From NCBI RefSeq assembly GCF_001314995.1, contig NZ_CP012938.1:434001-498000 (forward strand): DNA of 64,000 nucleotides, written 5' to 3'. Numbering within the stretch: position 1 is the stretch's first letter; the number at the start of each line of letters is the position of its first letter. A program made the translations under genes and the position numbers. Positions 25,559 to 35,187 of this stretch are shown one piece after another. The notes under the pieces were generated by a model. That model was not told where the DNA came from. It searched no databases and saw nothing but the letters and a program-made list of their open reading frames with translations. The stretch comes from Bacteroides ovatus (lineage in GTDB: Bacteria; Bacteroidota; Bacteroidia; Bacteroidales; Bacteroidaceae).

Positions 25559-25566
25559 CAAATATA
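25559..25566 (-). promoter_or_regulatory. -7 box of the acyl-CoA ligase gene
   Basis: TATATTTG on the minus strand, 28 nt upstream of the chosen ATG; the -33 box is not clear. Confidence 0.5.
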
Positions 25567-25680
25567 GCAATTATATTAAGAATGAAGAATTAAGAGGGAA
25601 GAATTTTTGGAAATGGGGGAAGGGCGATGTAGTGAGATTGCGACAGGCTGGTAGGAGGAAAGATTATGGTTATAGCTAAT

Positions 25681-25764
25681 TTCATTATGCTATAACCAAA
25701 AATCATTATGCTATAATCAAAAAAAAATATGCTATAAGCAAAAATCATTCTGCTCATAGCATAT
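25681..25764 (-). terminator. degenerate tandem repeat ending in a terminator for gmd-fcl
   Basis: Units built on TCATTATGCTATAAYCAAAAA occur about four times with decay. The last unit pairs with its inverted form: on the minus strand ATATGCTATGAGC (25764-25752) and GCTTATAGCATAT (25739-25727), then nine T residues (25727-25719). This makes an intrinsic terminator just downstream of fcl. The region between this and the ligase promoter holds nothing else. Confidence 0.75.
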
Positions 25765-25783
25765 TGATTGATTCTTTAAATTC

Positions 25784-26854
25784 TTATTTCAAGTACCATT
25801 CGTACATTCTTTGTACGCCTTCCTCGATTTCAATTTTATGGTGCCACCCCAAAGAGTGCAGTTTCGAAGGATCGGTCAGCTTGCGCATAGTGCCGTCCGG
25901 TTTGCTGCTGTCGAAGGTCAGTTTTCCTTGATACCCTACAGTTTCTACAATACGTTCGGCCAGCTGACGGATGGTGATTTCCTTACCGGTGCCGATGTTG
26001 ATATGGCAGTTGCGGATATCTTTGCTGCCTTCTTTATAGGTATCTTTGAAGTCTACGTGCTCCATTACGAAGACGCTGGCATCTGCCATTTCTTCGCTCC
26101 AAAGGAACTCGCGGAGTGGAGTACCTGTCCCCCAAAGAGTGACTTCTGTTTCGCTGATTCCGTATTTTTGCAGAATAGCCAGGATTTCTTCTTTCGGACT
26201 GTCGCCATTTACACCTTCCACCGGACGCAGATTCATATCTTTGCGTACAGCTTCCCAGTTTCCTTCTTTCAGACAGTGTGCCAGATGAATCTTTCGGATC
26301 ATGGCAGGCAGTACATGACTGCGTTCCAAGTCGAAATTATCATTCGGTCCGTAAAGGTTTGTCGGCATCACAGCGATGTAGTTCGTTCCATATTGCAGGT
26401 TGAAGCTCTCGCACATTTTCAGTCCGGCAATTTTGGCGATTGCATACGGCTCGTTGGTATATTCTAACGGTGAAGTAAGCAATACATCTTCTTTCATCGG
26501 CTGTTCGGCATCGCGTGGATAAATACACGTACTACCAAGGAAGAGCAACTTCTTTACATGGTGACGGAAGCTCTCTCCGATGATATTCTGTTGAATTTGC
26601 AGATTCTTATAGATAAAGTCGGCACGGTAGATGCTGTTCGCCATGATACCACCCACAAAGGCAGCAGCAAGGAATACATATTCCGGTTGTTCTTCATCGA
26701 AAAAATTACGGACAGCCATGCCATCCAGCAGATCAAGCTCTTTGTGAGTGCGGCCTACCAGATTGGTGTATCCTTTATCCTGCAAATTCTTCCAGATAGC
26801 AGATCCCACAAGTCCGCGGTGTCCTGCTACATATATCTTTGCATTCTTTTCCAT
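25784..26854 (-). CDS. fcl: GDP-L-fucose synthase
   Basis: A 356-residue SDR enzyme; the start MEKNAKIYVAGHRGLVG is chosen because the Rossmann fold begins there, 19 nt after the gmd stop. It epimerises and reduces GDP-4-keto-6-deoxymannose to GDP-L-fucose with NADPH. Visible are the nucleotide loop AGHRGLVGSA near residue 8, the catalytic Ser (FLGSTCIYP near 106) and YxxxK in YAIAKIAG near 137. It is the second gene of a gmd-fcl operon that feeds capsule and glycoprotein fucosylation, important in gut Bacteroides. Confidence 0.94.
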   Translation of the reverse strand: MEKNAKIYVAGHRGLVGSAIWKNLQDKGYTNLVGRTHKELDLLDGMAVRNFFDEEQPEYVFLAAAFVGGIMANSIYRADFIYKNLQIQQNIIGESFRHHVKKLLFLGSTCIYPRDAEQPMKEDVLLTSPLEYTNEPYAIAKIAGLKMCESFNLQYGTNYIAVMPTNLYGPNDNFDLERSHVLPAMIRKIHLAHCLKEGNWEAVRKDMNLRPVEGVNGDSPKEEILAILQKYGISETEVTLWGTGTPLREFLWSEEMADASVFVMEHVDFKDTYKEGSKDIRNCHINIGTGKEITIRQLAERIVETVGYQGKLTFDSSKPDGTMRKLTDPSKLHSLGWHHKIEIEEGVQRMYEWYLK

Positions 26855-26873
26855 TCTATTAGTAAAGCAAGTT

Positions 26874-27944
26874 TTAATGTTTGGTAGCAATCATTCGTCT
26901 CACTTTCTCCATATCGTGGCGAACCATGATACTTACCAGTTCTTCGAATGATGTTTTACGTGGATCCCAGCCCAACAGTGTTTTAGCTTTAGTCGGGTCG
27001 CCCAACAATTGTTCTACTTCCGATGGACGGAAATACTTCGGATCAACTTCTACCAGAGATTTTCCGGTAGCTACGTCAATACCTTTTTCATTTACGCCTT
27101 CGCCTTCCCAACGAAGTTCGATACCTGCTTCCTTGAATGCTAACGTTGCGAATTCGCGCACCGTGTGCATTTCTCCAGTAGCAATAACGAAATCTTCGGG
27201 AACATCATGTTGCAGGATTAGCCACATACATTCGATGTAATCCTTGGCATATCCCCAGTCGCGAAGAGAATCCAGATTACCCAGGTACAGTTTGTCCTGT
27301 TCGCCCTGTGCGATACGTGCGGCAGCAAGCGAAATTTTACGTGTAACGAACGTCTCACCACGGCGTTCGCTCTCGTGATTGAACAAAATACCGTTTACAG
27401 CAAACATACCATAGCTTTCGCGGTAGTTTTTAGTAATCCAGAAACCATATTGTTTGGCTACCCCATACGGAGAACGGGGATAGAATGGAGTTGTCTCTTT
27501 TTGTGGAACTTCCTGCACCTTACCGAACAATTCGGAAGTAGAAGCCTGATAGATGCGGGTTTTCTTTTCCAGTCCCAGGATGCGTACAGCTTCGAGCATA
27601 CGCAACGTGCCGATAGCATCTGCTTCGGCAGTGTATTCCGGAACGTCGAACGAAACCTTCACGTGGCTTTGAGCTGCGAGATTGTAGATTTCATCCGGTT
27701 GCACCTGTTGAATAATACGAATTAACGAACTAGAATCTGTCATATCCCCATAATGCAGATTAATCGTACGTTTCTGTTTCATGTCGCGCACCCACTCGTC
27801 AAAATACAAATGTTCAATACGTCCTGTATTGAACGAAGAAGAACGACGGAGTATACCGTGTACTTCGTAACCTTTTTGCAATAGAAATTCGGCAAGATAA
27901 GAACCATCTTGCCCGGTGATGCCTGAAATTAGGGCTTTTTTCAT
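26874..27944 (-). CDS. gmd: GDP-mannose 4,6-dehydratase
   Basis: A 356-residue SDR enzyme of full length. It converts GDP-D-mannose to GDP-4-keto-6-deoxymannose, the first step to GDP-L-fucose. Motifs: [15 protein letters not shown] near residue 7 (GxxGxxG), [12 protein letters not shown] near 88, the catalytic Thr/Ser region QASTSELFG near 133 and YxxxK in [10 protein letters not shown] near 157. It is followed after 19 nt by fcl. A plausible promoter lies at 27979-28010. Confidence 0.95.
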   Translation of the reverse strand: MKKALISGITGQDGSYLAEFLLQKGYEVHGILRRSSSFNTGRIEHLYFDEWVRDMKQKRTINLHYGDMTDSSSLIRIIQQVQPDEIYNLAAQSHVKVSFDVPEYTAEADAIGTLRMLEAVRILGLEKKTRIYQASTSELFGKVQEVPQKETTPFYPRSPYGVAKQYGFWITKNYRESYGMFAVNGILFNHESERRGETFVTRKISLAAARIAQGEQDKLYLGNLDSLRDWGYAKDYIECMWLILQHDVPEDFVIATGEMHTVREFATLAFKEAGIELRWEGEGVNEKGIDVATGKSLVEVDPKYFRPSEVEQLLGDPTKAKTLLGWDPRKTSFEELVSIMVRHDMEKVRRMIATKH

Positions 27945-27978
27945 ACGCTAATTATTTATATAATTGAAAATGTGGGTG

Positions 27979-28010
27979 CAAATGTCGGCATTTTTTGTGA
28001 CCCAGCCAAG
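27979..28010 (-). promoter_or_regulatory. possible promoter of gmd-fcl
   Basis: Minus strand: CTTG (28010-28007), 20 nt, GACATTTG (27986-27979). The -7 box deviates at the first base; the spacing is ideal. Confidence 0.45.
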
Positions 28011-28037
28011 TGACTTTCCAATTATTTTTCAGCACAG

Positions 28038-29207
28038 TCATTCAGCACGGTTTTTTCCCATTATTTTGTCGATAATCAAAGCGATAGCTCCGTCTCCCGT
28101 TACATTGCAGGCAGTACCGAAACTATCCATGGCGATGTAAAGCGCAATCATCAAAGCTTGTGCCGATTCGTCGAAACCGAGCATGGATTGTAGAATCCCC
28201 AGGGAAGCCATGATTGCTCCACCCGGGACTCCCGGAGCAGCTACCATAGTGATACCCAGCATAAAGATAAACCCGGCAAACAGGGGGAAGTCGAACGGCA
28301 TTCCCTGCATCATCATCAATGCCAGTGCACAGGCTACAATTTTCAGTGTACTGCCCGATAGATGGATGGTGGCACATAGCGGAATCACAAATCCGGCTAC
28401 TTCAGCAGATACTCCGTTCTTTTTGGTCTGTTCCAGTGTCACGGGAATGGTGGCTGCAGATGATTGTGTACCCAATGCTGTGAAGTAAGCGGGCAGCATT
28501 TTGCTAAGCAATTTGAATGGATTTCTATGCACAAACAATGCCGCAATGGAATACTGAAAAACCAACAGGAAAATATGAAGAACGAAGATGACTCCGATAA
28601 TTTTAATAAACACCATTAGGATAGAATATACTTGCCCCGAATGTGTCATATTGAGGAATATGCCGAAGATATAAAGCGGTAGCAAAGGTAGAATGACGGC
28701 ACTTATCATTCGTACGATAATTTCCTGAAAATCACGTGCCACATTTTTCAATGCGTCGCTGTTGAGTGACGCCAGTCCTAACCCTAGTGTGAAAGCTAAA
28801 ACCAGAGCTGTCATTACGTTCATCAGTGGCGGAATGGAGACGGAGAAGTAGGGGAGGATTCCCTGCGCTTCGCTTACTTCTTCAAGTGGTGCACCCGGTT
28901 CGATGAGCGAAGGAAATACTGTGACTCCTGTGAAGTAGGAGAGAAAGCCTGAAAAAAGAGTAGCGAAGTAGGCGATCAAAGCTGTCACGAGTAGCATTTT
29001 TCCTGCGCCTTTTCCGATGTCGGCAATAGCCACAGTAACCAGTCCGACGATAATCAATGGGATAGAGAAATTAAGAAATTCACTGAAAATGCCATTGAAC
29101 GTAACAAATATTCGCACTAGCGGAGCTGGGAAAACTGTGCCGATGGCAATACCCAAAATGATGGCGATAACGATGCGTGCCAACAAACCGATTTTGATCT
29201 TCTTCAT
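28038..29207 (-). CDS. dicarboxylate/amino acid:cation symporter (DAACS family)
   Basis: A 389-residue transporter (start MKKIKIGLLARIVIAIILG). About eight membrane segments plus re-entrant loops are visible. DAACS signatures are the serine-rich hairpin TALGTQSSAATIPVTLEQ near residue 258, the MAAPGVPGG-type motif (AAPGVPGGAIMASLG near 330) and MDSFGTACNVTGDGAIALIID near 365, which binds substrate and sodium. Family members take up C4-dicarboxylates, glutamate or serine/threonine with Na+ or H+. It is divergent from gnd across a 21-bp palindrome at its promoter. Confidence 0.88.
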   Translation of the reverse strand: MKKIKIGLLARIVIAIILGIAIGTVFPAPLVRIFVTFNGIFSEFLNFSIPLIIVGLVTVAIADIGKGAGKMLLVTALIAYFATLFSGFLSYFTGVTVFPSLIEPGAPLEEVSEAQGILPYFSVSIPPLMNVMTALVLAFTLGLGLASLNSDALKNVARDFQEIIVRMISAVILPLLPLYIFGIFLNMTHSGQVYSILMVFIKIIGVIFVLHIFLLVFQYSIAALFVHRNPFKLLSKMLPAYFTALGTQSSAATIPVTLEQTKKNGVSAEVAGFVIPLCATIHLSGSTLKIVACALALMMMQGMPFDFPLFAGFIFMLGITMVAAPGVPGGAIMASLGILQSMLGFDESAQALMIALYIAMDSFGTACNVTGDGAIALIIDKIMGKNRAE

Positions 29208-29229
29208 CCTTGATTTTATTTGTAGACCA

Positions 29230-29257
29230 CAAAAATAATATTTTAATCTAAAATATT
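29230..29257 (-). promoter_or_regulatory. -7 box and 21-bp palindromic operator between the symporter gene and gnd
   Basis: TATTTTTG on the minus strand (29237-29230) starts the symporter transcript. Immediately upstream, AATATTTTA-ATC-TAAAATATT (29237-29257) is a perfect palindrome occupying the space between -7 and -33. This is the position of a repressor operator. It could also affect the divergent gnd-zwf-pgl operon. Confidence 0.6.
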
Positions 29258-29316
29258 GCGAACAAATGTGCATTTCAAATGTTACTAAGATAAAGAATAT
29301 TCAAAATATACAAGTT

Positions 29317-30792
29317 ATGGCAAATCAGAATAAAACAGATATCGGACTTATCGGCTTGGCTGTGATGGGCGAGAATCTTGCTTTAAACATGGAGAGTAAG
29401 GGATGGCACGTGTCGGTTTATAACCGTACTGTTCCCGGAGTAGAAGAGGGGGTGGTAGAACGCTTCCTGAATGGTCGTGCAAAAGGTAAAAACATCGAAG
29501 GATTCACAGATATAAAGGCGTTTGTAGATTCGATAGCTATTCCCCGTAAGATTATGATGATGGTTCGTGCCGGAAGTCCGGTTGACGAACTGATGGATCA
29601 GCTTTTCCCGCTGCTTTCACCGGGAGATATCCTTATTGATGGCGGTAATTCTAATTACGAAGATACGAACCGCCGTGTCCAACTGGCGGAATCAAAGGGA
29701 TTTCTTTTCGTCGGTAGCGGTGTGTCCGGTGGTGAAGAGGGAGCCTTGAATGGAGCTTCTATCATGCCCGGTGGTTCGGAAAAAGCATGGCCGGAAGTGA
29801 AACCGATTCTTCAAAGTATTGCGGCAAAAGCACCGGACGGCACTCCTTGTTGTCAATGGGTGGGTCCTGCCGGCTCCGGTCATTTTGTGAAGATGATTCA
29901 CAACGGTATCGAATATGGTGATATGCAGCTGATTGCCGAAGCCTATTGGGTGATGAAAAAGCTGCTTGATCTGACCAATGAGGAAATGGCTGATGTCTTT
30001 GCCCGTTGGAACGAAGGCAAACTCCGCAGTTATCTGATCGAAATCACCGCCAACATTCTGCGGCATAAAGACAAATCCGGAGGTTATCTCATTGATAAAA
30101 TCCTGGATGCAGCCGGACAGAAAGGAACCGGAAAATGGTCGGTTATCAATGCGATGGAACTCGGTATGCCGTTAGGGCTAATTGCCACGGCGGTATTCGA
30201 ACGAAGCCTTTCTTCACAGAAAGACTTGCGTCACTTGGCTTCCAAGCAATTCCAGTGTCAACATACACAACCTATATATAATAAGGCGGAACTCGTAAAG
30301 AATATCTTTTCTGCTCTTTATGCTTCCAAACTCGTCTCTTATGCCCAAGGATTCGCCGTGTTGCAACGTGCTTCCGACGCTTTCGGCTGGCATCTCGACC
30401 TGGCTTCCATTGCGCGTATGTGGCGTGGGGGATGCATCATCCGCAGTATATTCCTGAACGATATTGCAGCTGCCTTCGAAGCCACCGACAAGCCTAAACA
30501 CTTGTTGTTGGCTCCTTATTTTAAAGAAGAAATGAAGACATTGCTTCCCGGATGGAAGAGCCTGGTGGCGGAATCCATGAAAGAAGAACTTCCCGTTCCT
30601 GCTTTCTCCTCTGCCCTCAACTATTTCTATTCGCTCACTTCTGCCGATCTGCCCGCCAACCTTGTACAGGCACAACGCGATTATTTTGGTGCGCACACTT
30701 TTGAGCGTAAGGATGAGTTGCGCGGACAGTTCTTTCACGAGAACTGGACAGGCCACGGAGGAGATACGAAATCGGGCACCTATAATGTTTGA
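29317..30792 (+). CDS. gnd: 6-phosphogluconate dehydrogenase, decarboxylating
   Basis: A 491-residue enzyme (start MANQNKTDIGLIGLAVMG). It oxidises 6-phosphogluconate to ribulose-5-phosphate plus CO2, producing NADPH. Motifs: the dinucleotide loop GLIGLAVMGENLALNM near residue 10, NRT near 34 (NADP-specific), the active-site stretch GSGHFVKMIHNGIEYGDMQ near 187-205 and the C-terminal FERKDELRGQFFHENWTGHGG. It is the first gene of a gnd-zwf-pgl operon covering the oxidative pentose phosphate pathway. Confidence 0.96.
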   Translation: MANQNKTDIGLIGLAVMGENLALNMESKGWHVSVYNRTVPGVEEGVVERFLNGRAKGKNIEGFTDIKAFVDSIAIPRKIMMMVRAGSPVDELMDQLFPLLSPGDILIDGGNSNYEDTNRRVQLAESKGFLFVGSGVSGGEEGALNGASIMPGGSEKAWPEVKPILQSIAAKAPDGTPCCQWVGPAGSGHFVKMIHNGIEYGDMQLIAEAYWVMKKLLDLTNEEMADVFARWNEGKLRSYLIEITANILRHKDKSGGYLIDKILDAAGQKGTGKWSVINAMELGMPLGLIATAVFERSLSSQKDLRHLASKQFQCQHTQPIYNKAELVKNIFSALYASKLVSYAQGFAVLQRASDAFGWHLDLASIARMWRGGCIIRSIFLNDIAAAFEATDKPKHLLLAPYFKEEMKTLLPGWKSLVAESMKEELPVPAFSSALNYFYSLTSADLPANLVQAQRDYFGAHTFERKDELRGQFFHENWTGHGGDTKSGTYNV

Positions 30793-30826
30793 GTAAACCT
30801 ATAATTCATATTTAGAAATTAATAAA

Positions 30827-32323
30827 GTGGATAAATTTGCAATGATAATTTTCGGTGCGTCAGGTGATTTGACCAAGCGTAAGCTGATGCCTGCCCTTTA
30901 CTCCCTCTACCGTGAAAAACGGTTGACCGGAGAGTTTTCCATATTGGGTATCGGGCGTACGGTCTATTCTGACGATAACTACCGTTCCTATATATTAGAA
31001 GAACTACAACTGTTTGTCAAGTCTGAAGAACAGGACACAGCTCTTATGGCTTCATTTGTCTCCCATCTCTACTATTTACCGATGGACCCGGCAAAAGAAG
31101 AAGGTTACCCGCAACTCCGCCAACGTCTGGTTGAATTGACTAATGAGGTAGATCCGGACAATCTGCTGTTCTATCTTGCCACTCCGCCATCACTTTACGG
31201 AGTAGTGCCCCTCTATTTGAAAGCTGCCGGACTTAACACTCCCCACTCGCGCATCATCGTTGAGAAACCTTTCGGCTATGATCTCGAGTCGGCACTTGAA
31301 CTGAATAAAACGTATGCCTCTGTTTTCAATGAGCATCAAATTTACCGTATCGACCATTTTCTCGGTAAGGAAACGGCCCAGAATGTACTGGCTTTCCGTT
31401 TTGCCAACGGTATCTTCGAACCTCTCTGGAATCGTAACTATATTGACTACGTAGAAATTACAGCCGTAGAAAATCTGGGTATCGAGCAACGAGGCGGGTT
31501 CTATGAAACGGCAGGTGCGCTGCGGGATATGGTGCAGAATCATCTGATACAGCTCGTGGCCCTTACGGCTATGGAACCGCCTGCTGTTTTCAATGCAGAC
31601 AATTTCCGTAATGAAGTGGTGAAGGTCTACGAATCTCTTACTCCATTGAATGATATCGATTTGAATGAACATATTGTTCGCGGACAATATACAGCCTCCG
31701 GTAGTAAAAAAGGATACCGTGAAGAAAAAGGAGTGGCTCCCGATTCGCGCACGGAAACTTATATTGCCATGAAACTGGGCATTAGTAACTGGCGCTGGAG
31801 TGGCGTTCCGTTCTACATTCGTACAGGTAAACAAATGCCGACGAAAGTAACGGAAATCGTTGTGCATTTCCGGGAAACACCTCACCAGATGTTTCATTGT
31901 GCTAGTGGCAACTGTCCACGGGCTAATAAATTGATCCTTCGTTTGCAACCGAATGAAGGAATTGTGCTCAAAATCGGAATGAAAGTCCCCGGTGCAGGTT
32001 TCGAAGTCCGCCAGGTGACGATGGATTTCAGTTATGCACAGTTGGGCGGTGTGCCTAGTGGTGACGCTTATGCCCGTCTGATAGATGATTGTATCCAGGG
32101 CGATCCGACTTTATTTACTCGAAGTGATGCAGTAGAAGCCTCATGGAAATTCTTCGATCCGGTGCTCCGCTATTGGAAAGATAACCCCGATGCGCCTCTT
32201 TACGGTTATCCCGCAGGTACGTGGGGACCTTTGGAAAGTGAAGCAATGATGCACGAACATGGGGCTGACTGGACGAATCCTTGTAAGAATTTGACAAATA
32301 CAGATCAATATTGTGAATTATGA
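30827..32323 (+). CDS. zwf: glucose-6-phosphate 1-dehydrogenase
   Basis: A 498-residue enzyme with a GTG start (VDKFAMIIFGASGD); an ATG five codons later would remove part of the first beta strand. It oxidises glucose-6-phosphate to 6-phosphogluconolactone with NADP+. Motifs: GASGDLTKRKLMPAL near residue 10 and the active-site RIDHFLGKETAQN near 178. It lies 34 nt after gnd and overlaps pgl by 4 nt (ATGA), so the last two genes are translationally coupled. Confidence 0.95.
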   Translation: MDKFAMIIFGASGDLTKRKLMPALYSLYREKRLTGEFSILGIGRTVYSDDNYRSYILEELQLFVKSEEQDTALMASFVSHLYYLPMDPAKEEGYPQLRQRLVELTNEVDPDNLLFYLATPPSLYGVVPLYLKAAGLNTPHSRIIVEKPFGYDLESALELNKTYASVFNEHQIYRIDHFLGKETAQNVLAFRFANGIFEPLWNRNYIDYVEITAVENLGIEQRGGFYETAGALRDMVQNHLIQLVALTAMEPPAVFNADNFRNEVVKVYESLTPLNDIDLNEHIVRGQYTASGSKKGYREEKGVAPDSRTETYIAMKLGISNWRWSGVPFYIRTGKQMPTKVTEIVVHFRETPHQMFHCASGNCPRANKLILRLQPNEGIVLKIGMKVPGAGFEVRQVTMDFSYAQLGGVPSGDAYARLIDDCIQGDPTLFTRSDAVEASWKFFDPVLRYWKDNPDAPLYGYPAGTWGPLESEAMMHEHGADWTNPCKNLTNTDQYCEL

Positions 32324-33051
32324 AACTATCAGTTTTTCCCTCATCAATTGAAACTTCACGAGCATTGATACTCCGCCTGGTGGAAATCATGAATGAAGAG
32401 CCGGACAGAGTGTTCAATATCGCAGTTAGTGGTGGTAATACCCCTGCTCTGATGTTCGATTTATGGGCGAATGAATATATGGAAATTACCCCTTGGGACC
32501 GTATGCGGATTTATTGGGTGGATGAACGTTGTGTGCCTCCCGATGATTCGGACAGTAATTACGGAATGATGCGCAACCTTCTTTTGGGTATCACTCCTAT
32601 TCTCTATGAGAATGTATTCCGTATCCGTGGAGAGGCAAAGCCTGCGAAAGAGGCGGTTCGTTATTCGGAGTTAGTCCGGCAGCAAGTGCCGTTTAAGCGT
32701 GGTTGGCCCGAATTCGATATTATACTGTTGGGAGCCGGAGATGACGGACACACTTCTTCGATCTTTCCCGGGCAAGAAGATTTGCTGACTTCAAACTCTA
32801 TTTATGTGGTCAGTGCACATCCCCGTAACGGGCAGAAGCGTATCGCAATGACGGGATACCCCATTCAGAATGCCCGCTATGTCATTTTCCTGATTACCGG
32901 AAAAAATAAAGCCGATGTAGTAGAAGAAATCTGTAATTCGGGAGACACTGGTCCCGCAGCCTATGTGGCTCATCATGCGCAAAATGTAGAACTGTTTATG
33001 GATAAAGGGGCTGCCGCATATATTGAAGATCCTAATAAAAAGATGAGTTAG
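32320..33051 (+). CDS. pgl: 6-phosphogluconolactonase
   Basis: A 243-residue DevB-type lactonase. It hydrolyses 6-phosphogluconolactone to 6-phosphogluconate, between the zwf and gnd steps. Motifs: AVSGGNTPALMFDLW near residue 34, WDRMRIYWVDERCVP near 60-75 and GAGDDGHTSSIFPG near 140. It is the last gene of the operon, overlapping zwf by 4 nt. The three enzymes make NADPH and ribulose-5-phosphate. Confidence 0.93.
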   Translation: MKLSVFPSSIETSRALILRLVEIMNEEPDRVFNIAVSGGNTPALMFDLWANEYMEITPWDRMRIYWVDERCVPPDDSDSNYGMMRNLLLGITPILYENVFRIRGEAKPAKEAVRYSELVRQQVPFKRGWPEFDIILLGAGDDGHTSSIFPGQEDLLTSNSIYVVSAHPRNGQKRIAMTGYPIQNARYVIFLITGKNKADVVEEICNSGDTGPAAYVAHHAQNVELFMDKGAAAYIEDPNKKMS

Positions 33052-33097
33052 AACAGAACTATTTCATTGACGAAACTAATAGAAAAAAAAGAAAAAT

Positions 33098-34048
33098 ATG
33101 AATCCTTATCAACATTCATTTGGTGGTAATATCCCACAAGACGTAGCGGGGAAACAAGGCGAAAATGTTATTTTTATTGTTTATACTTTAAAAGATTCGC
33201 CTGAAACTCTTGGCAAAGTAAAAGATGTGTGTGCTAATTTCTCGGCCCTGATTCGCAGTATGCGTAACCGTTTTCCTGATATGATGTTCAGTTGTACCAT
33301 GGGATTTGGAGCCGATGCCTGGAACCGTCTTTTCCCGGAACAGGGAAAACCCAAAGAACTGAAAACTTTCGAAGAGATAAAAGGCGAGAAGCATACGGCA
33401 GTTTCTACTCCGGGCGACTTATTGTTTCATATCCGTGCAAAACAGATGGGATTATGTTTTGAGTTTGCATCTATCATCGATGAGAAACTTCAAGGCGTGG
33501 TTGAACCTGTCGACGAAACTCACGGTTTCAGATATATGGATGGCAAAGCCATTATCGGCTTTGTGGATGGAACGGAGAATCCGGCGGTTGATGAAAATCC
33601 CTATCATTTTGCAGTTGTAGGAGAGGAAGATGCTGATTTTGCAGGAGGCAGCTATGTCTTTGTGCAGAAGTATATTCACGATATGGTTGCGTGGAACTCC
33701 TTACCTGTGGAAGAACAGGAGAAAGTGATCGGGCGTCGTAAGTTTAACGATGTCGAACTGTCTGACGAGGAGAAACCTCAAAATGCGCATAATGCCGTCA
33801 CTAATATTGGTGATGACCTGAAAATAGTGCGTGCCAATATGCCATTCGCCAATACGTCTAAGGGAGAATATGGTACTTACTTCATCGGCTATGCAAGTAC
33901 GTTCACTACTACCCGGCAGATGTTGGAAAGTATGTTTATTGGCAATCCGGTAGGCAATACCGACCGTTTACTGGACTTTAGTACAGCAGTTACGGGAACA
34001 CTTTTCTTTGCTCCTTCCTACGATTTGCTAAGTGAACTGGGCGAATAA
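33098..34048 (+). CDS. Dyp-type (dye-decolorizing) heme peroxidase
   Basis: A 316-residue protein without a signal peptide, so cytoplasmic. The Dyp signature GFVDGTENP (GxxDG) is near residue 151; the proximal heme His is in HNAVTNIGDD near 231 and the distal Arg in FIGYASTFTTTRQML region near 265-280. Family members use H2O2 to oxidise varied substrates. It lies 46 nt downstream of pgl and may be on the same transcript, which would link NADPH supply and oxidant defence; this is inference. Confidence 0.88.
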   Translation: MNPYQHSFGGNIPQDVAGKQGENVIFIVYTLKDSPETLGKVKDVCANFSALIRSMRNRFPDMMFSCTMGFGADAWNRLFPEQGKPKELKTFEEIKGEKHTAVSTPGDLLFHIRAKQMGLCFEFASIIDEKLQGVVEPVDETHGFRYMDGKAIIGFVDGTENPAVDENPYHFAVVGEEDADFAGGSYVFVQKYIHDMVAWNSLPVEEQEKVIGRRKFNDVELSDEEKPQNAHNAVTNIGDDLKIVRANMPFANTSKGEYGTYFIGYASTFTTTRQMLESMFIGNPVGNTDRLLDFSTAVTGTLFFAPSYDLLSELGE

Positions 34049-34071
34049 AAAATAAAAGACTGGGGGGAGTA

Positions 34072-34284
34072 TTACACTTTAGTAATCTCCTCCACTACAT
34101 ATTGGTCTTTTACTTTCTTGCAGGTACATACGAAGAATTCCGGATGTTTCAGAGCTCCTTGTAAAGTATCAGGAAGAATCATTTCTTTAGTACGACGGTC
34201 CATTGCAACCGTTGCATACAGGATACCTTCACTCTTGCATTTCTCTATTAATGCACTTTTTAGTTCTTCTACGCTATATTCCAT
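34072..34284 (-). CDS. conserved small hypothetical protein (70 aa)
   Basis: The start MEYSVEELKSALIEKC is preferred over a longer frame because TAACTTTG (minus strand, 34313-34306) is a plausible -7 box lying between them. The product is 70 residues, with helices at the N-terminus and a pattern ATVAMDRRTKEMILPDTLQGALKHPEFFVCTCK in the middle. No membrane or signal features; function unknown. It is convergent with the Dyp peroxidase gene, with only about 20 nt between the stops. Confidence 0.6.
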   Translation of the reverse strand: MEYSVEELKSALIEKCKSEGILYATVAMDRRTKEMILPDTLQGALKHPEFFVCTCKKVKDQYVVEEITKV

Positions 34285-34305
34285 TTGTGTGATCCTTTGT
34301 CGCTG

Positions 34306-34313
34306 CAAAGTTA
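34306..34313 (-). promoter_or_regulatory. -7 box of the 70-aa protein gene
   Basis: TAACTTTG on the minus strand, 21 nt before the ATG at 34284; no clear -33 box. Confidence 0.4.
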
Positions 34314-34458
34314 TGGAAAATATGTATATTTTGTGCAATAATATTCCTGTAATCTATGGAAAATAGTTCTTTGATTTATTCTAATCCATGACAAAGTAAG
34401 TTAGATTCTTGGTATAAATTTAGAATACACATGTTATAGAATAAAAAAAGTCCTTTAA

Positions 34459-34490
34459 CTTGTTAATAACGAAACTATTTAGTACGTTTG
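34459..34490 (+). promoter_or_regulatory. promoter of the 34515 gene
   Basis: CTTG (34459-34462), 20 nt, TACGTTTG (34483-34490). It places the start codon at 34515 and excludes an in-frame TTG inside the -7 box. Confidence 0.65.
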
Positions 34491-34514
34491 AAAAATAAAT
34501 CAAATTTTAATGCT

Positions 34515-34931
34515 ATGAATAAAGAACAGGCGATGAGTTGTGCTGCAAAATGTATGTCTTCATTTAACAAGTATGCTACAAAGTGGAATATTCCCTCACA
34601 TTTAACAATTGAAATGTGGAATATTATAAAGGAAGTTTATGATAGAATGGATTCTCCAATTACAACATGTAATATTGATAGAAATGGAGGGGTTGAACTT
34701 GAATATCGAGAAGCTTTTTCTAATGTATTTTATAATGTTTATGTTTGTAGCTGTAAAAATGCAAGATATAATACATCTGCTTCTTTCTCAAAACATGTAA
34801 AGTTACAAAAAGATCAATGTATAAATATTAATTATGACCCAGATGTTCTTTCGATTTCTTATCGTATAAATGACATTGATATTATAGATATGGGAGAAAC
34901 GTATGGTGAATTCTATAATAACCTAATTTAA
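34515..34931 (+). CDS. hypothetical protein (138 aa)
   Basis: A lone gene with its own promoter, low in G+C compared with the metabolic genes just upstream. The product is soluble, with several cysteines (SCAAKC, VCSCKN) but no regular zinc motif, and ends in an acidic/aromatic tail. No family is recognised. Its base composition and position next to an IS and a prophage suggest acquired DNA. A hairpin with T-run at 35059-35110 probably ends the transcript. Confidence 0.6.
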   Translation: MNKEQAMSCAAKCMSSFNKYATKWNIPSHLTIEMWNIIKEVYDRMDSPITTCNIDRNGGVELEYREAFSNVFYNVYVCSCKNARYNTSASFSKHVKLQKDQCININYDPDVLSISYRINDIDIIDMGETYGEFYNNLI

Positions 34932-35058
34932 AATTCAAGTAGTAAAATTAGCTGTTTAAATTTTAAGTTTTTTGTAGTATTGTTTCATCTTCCGAATCCT
35001 TCTTTAGAAAGTCGTTTTTATTTGGTATGCAAACATTTTATTTTCATCAGAAGGTCTT

Positions 35059-35110
35059 AAAAGTGACTTGATTCCAGTTTTATTCAAATGATGATCAAGC
35101 CACTTTTTTT
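35059..35110 (+). terminator. intrinsic terminator downstream of the 34515 gene
   Basis: AAAAGTG-A-CTTGAT (35059-35072) pairs with ATCAAG-C-CAC (35094-35103) and runs into TTTTTTT. The stem has one internal mismatch. Confidence 0.7.
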
Positions 35111-35187
35111 CGTTTTCTTTTGATATAATATGACTGGTAATAAAATAAATAGATTAGCCATGTTTAAATTCTATTTAATTAGTATGT

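Noticed and set aside
25681..25764. CRISPR-like array
   Set aside because: The units are degenerate, nearly contiguous with no spacers of fixed length, and the last forms a terminator for fcl.
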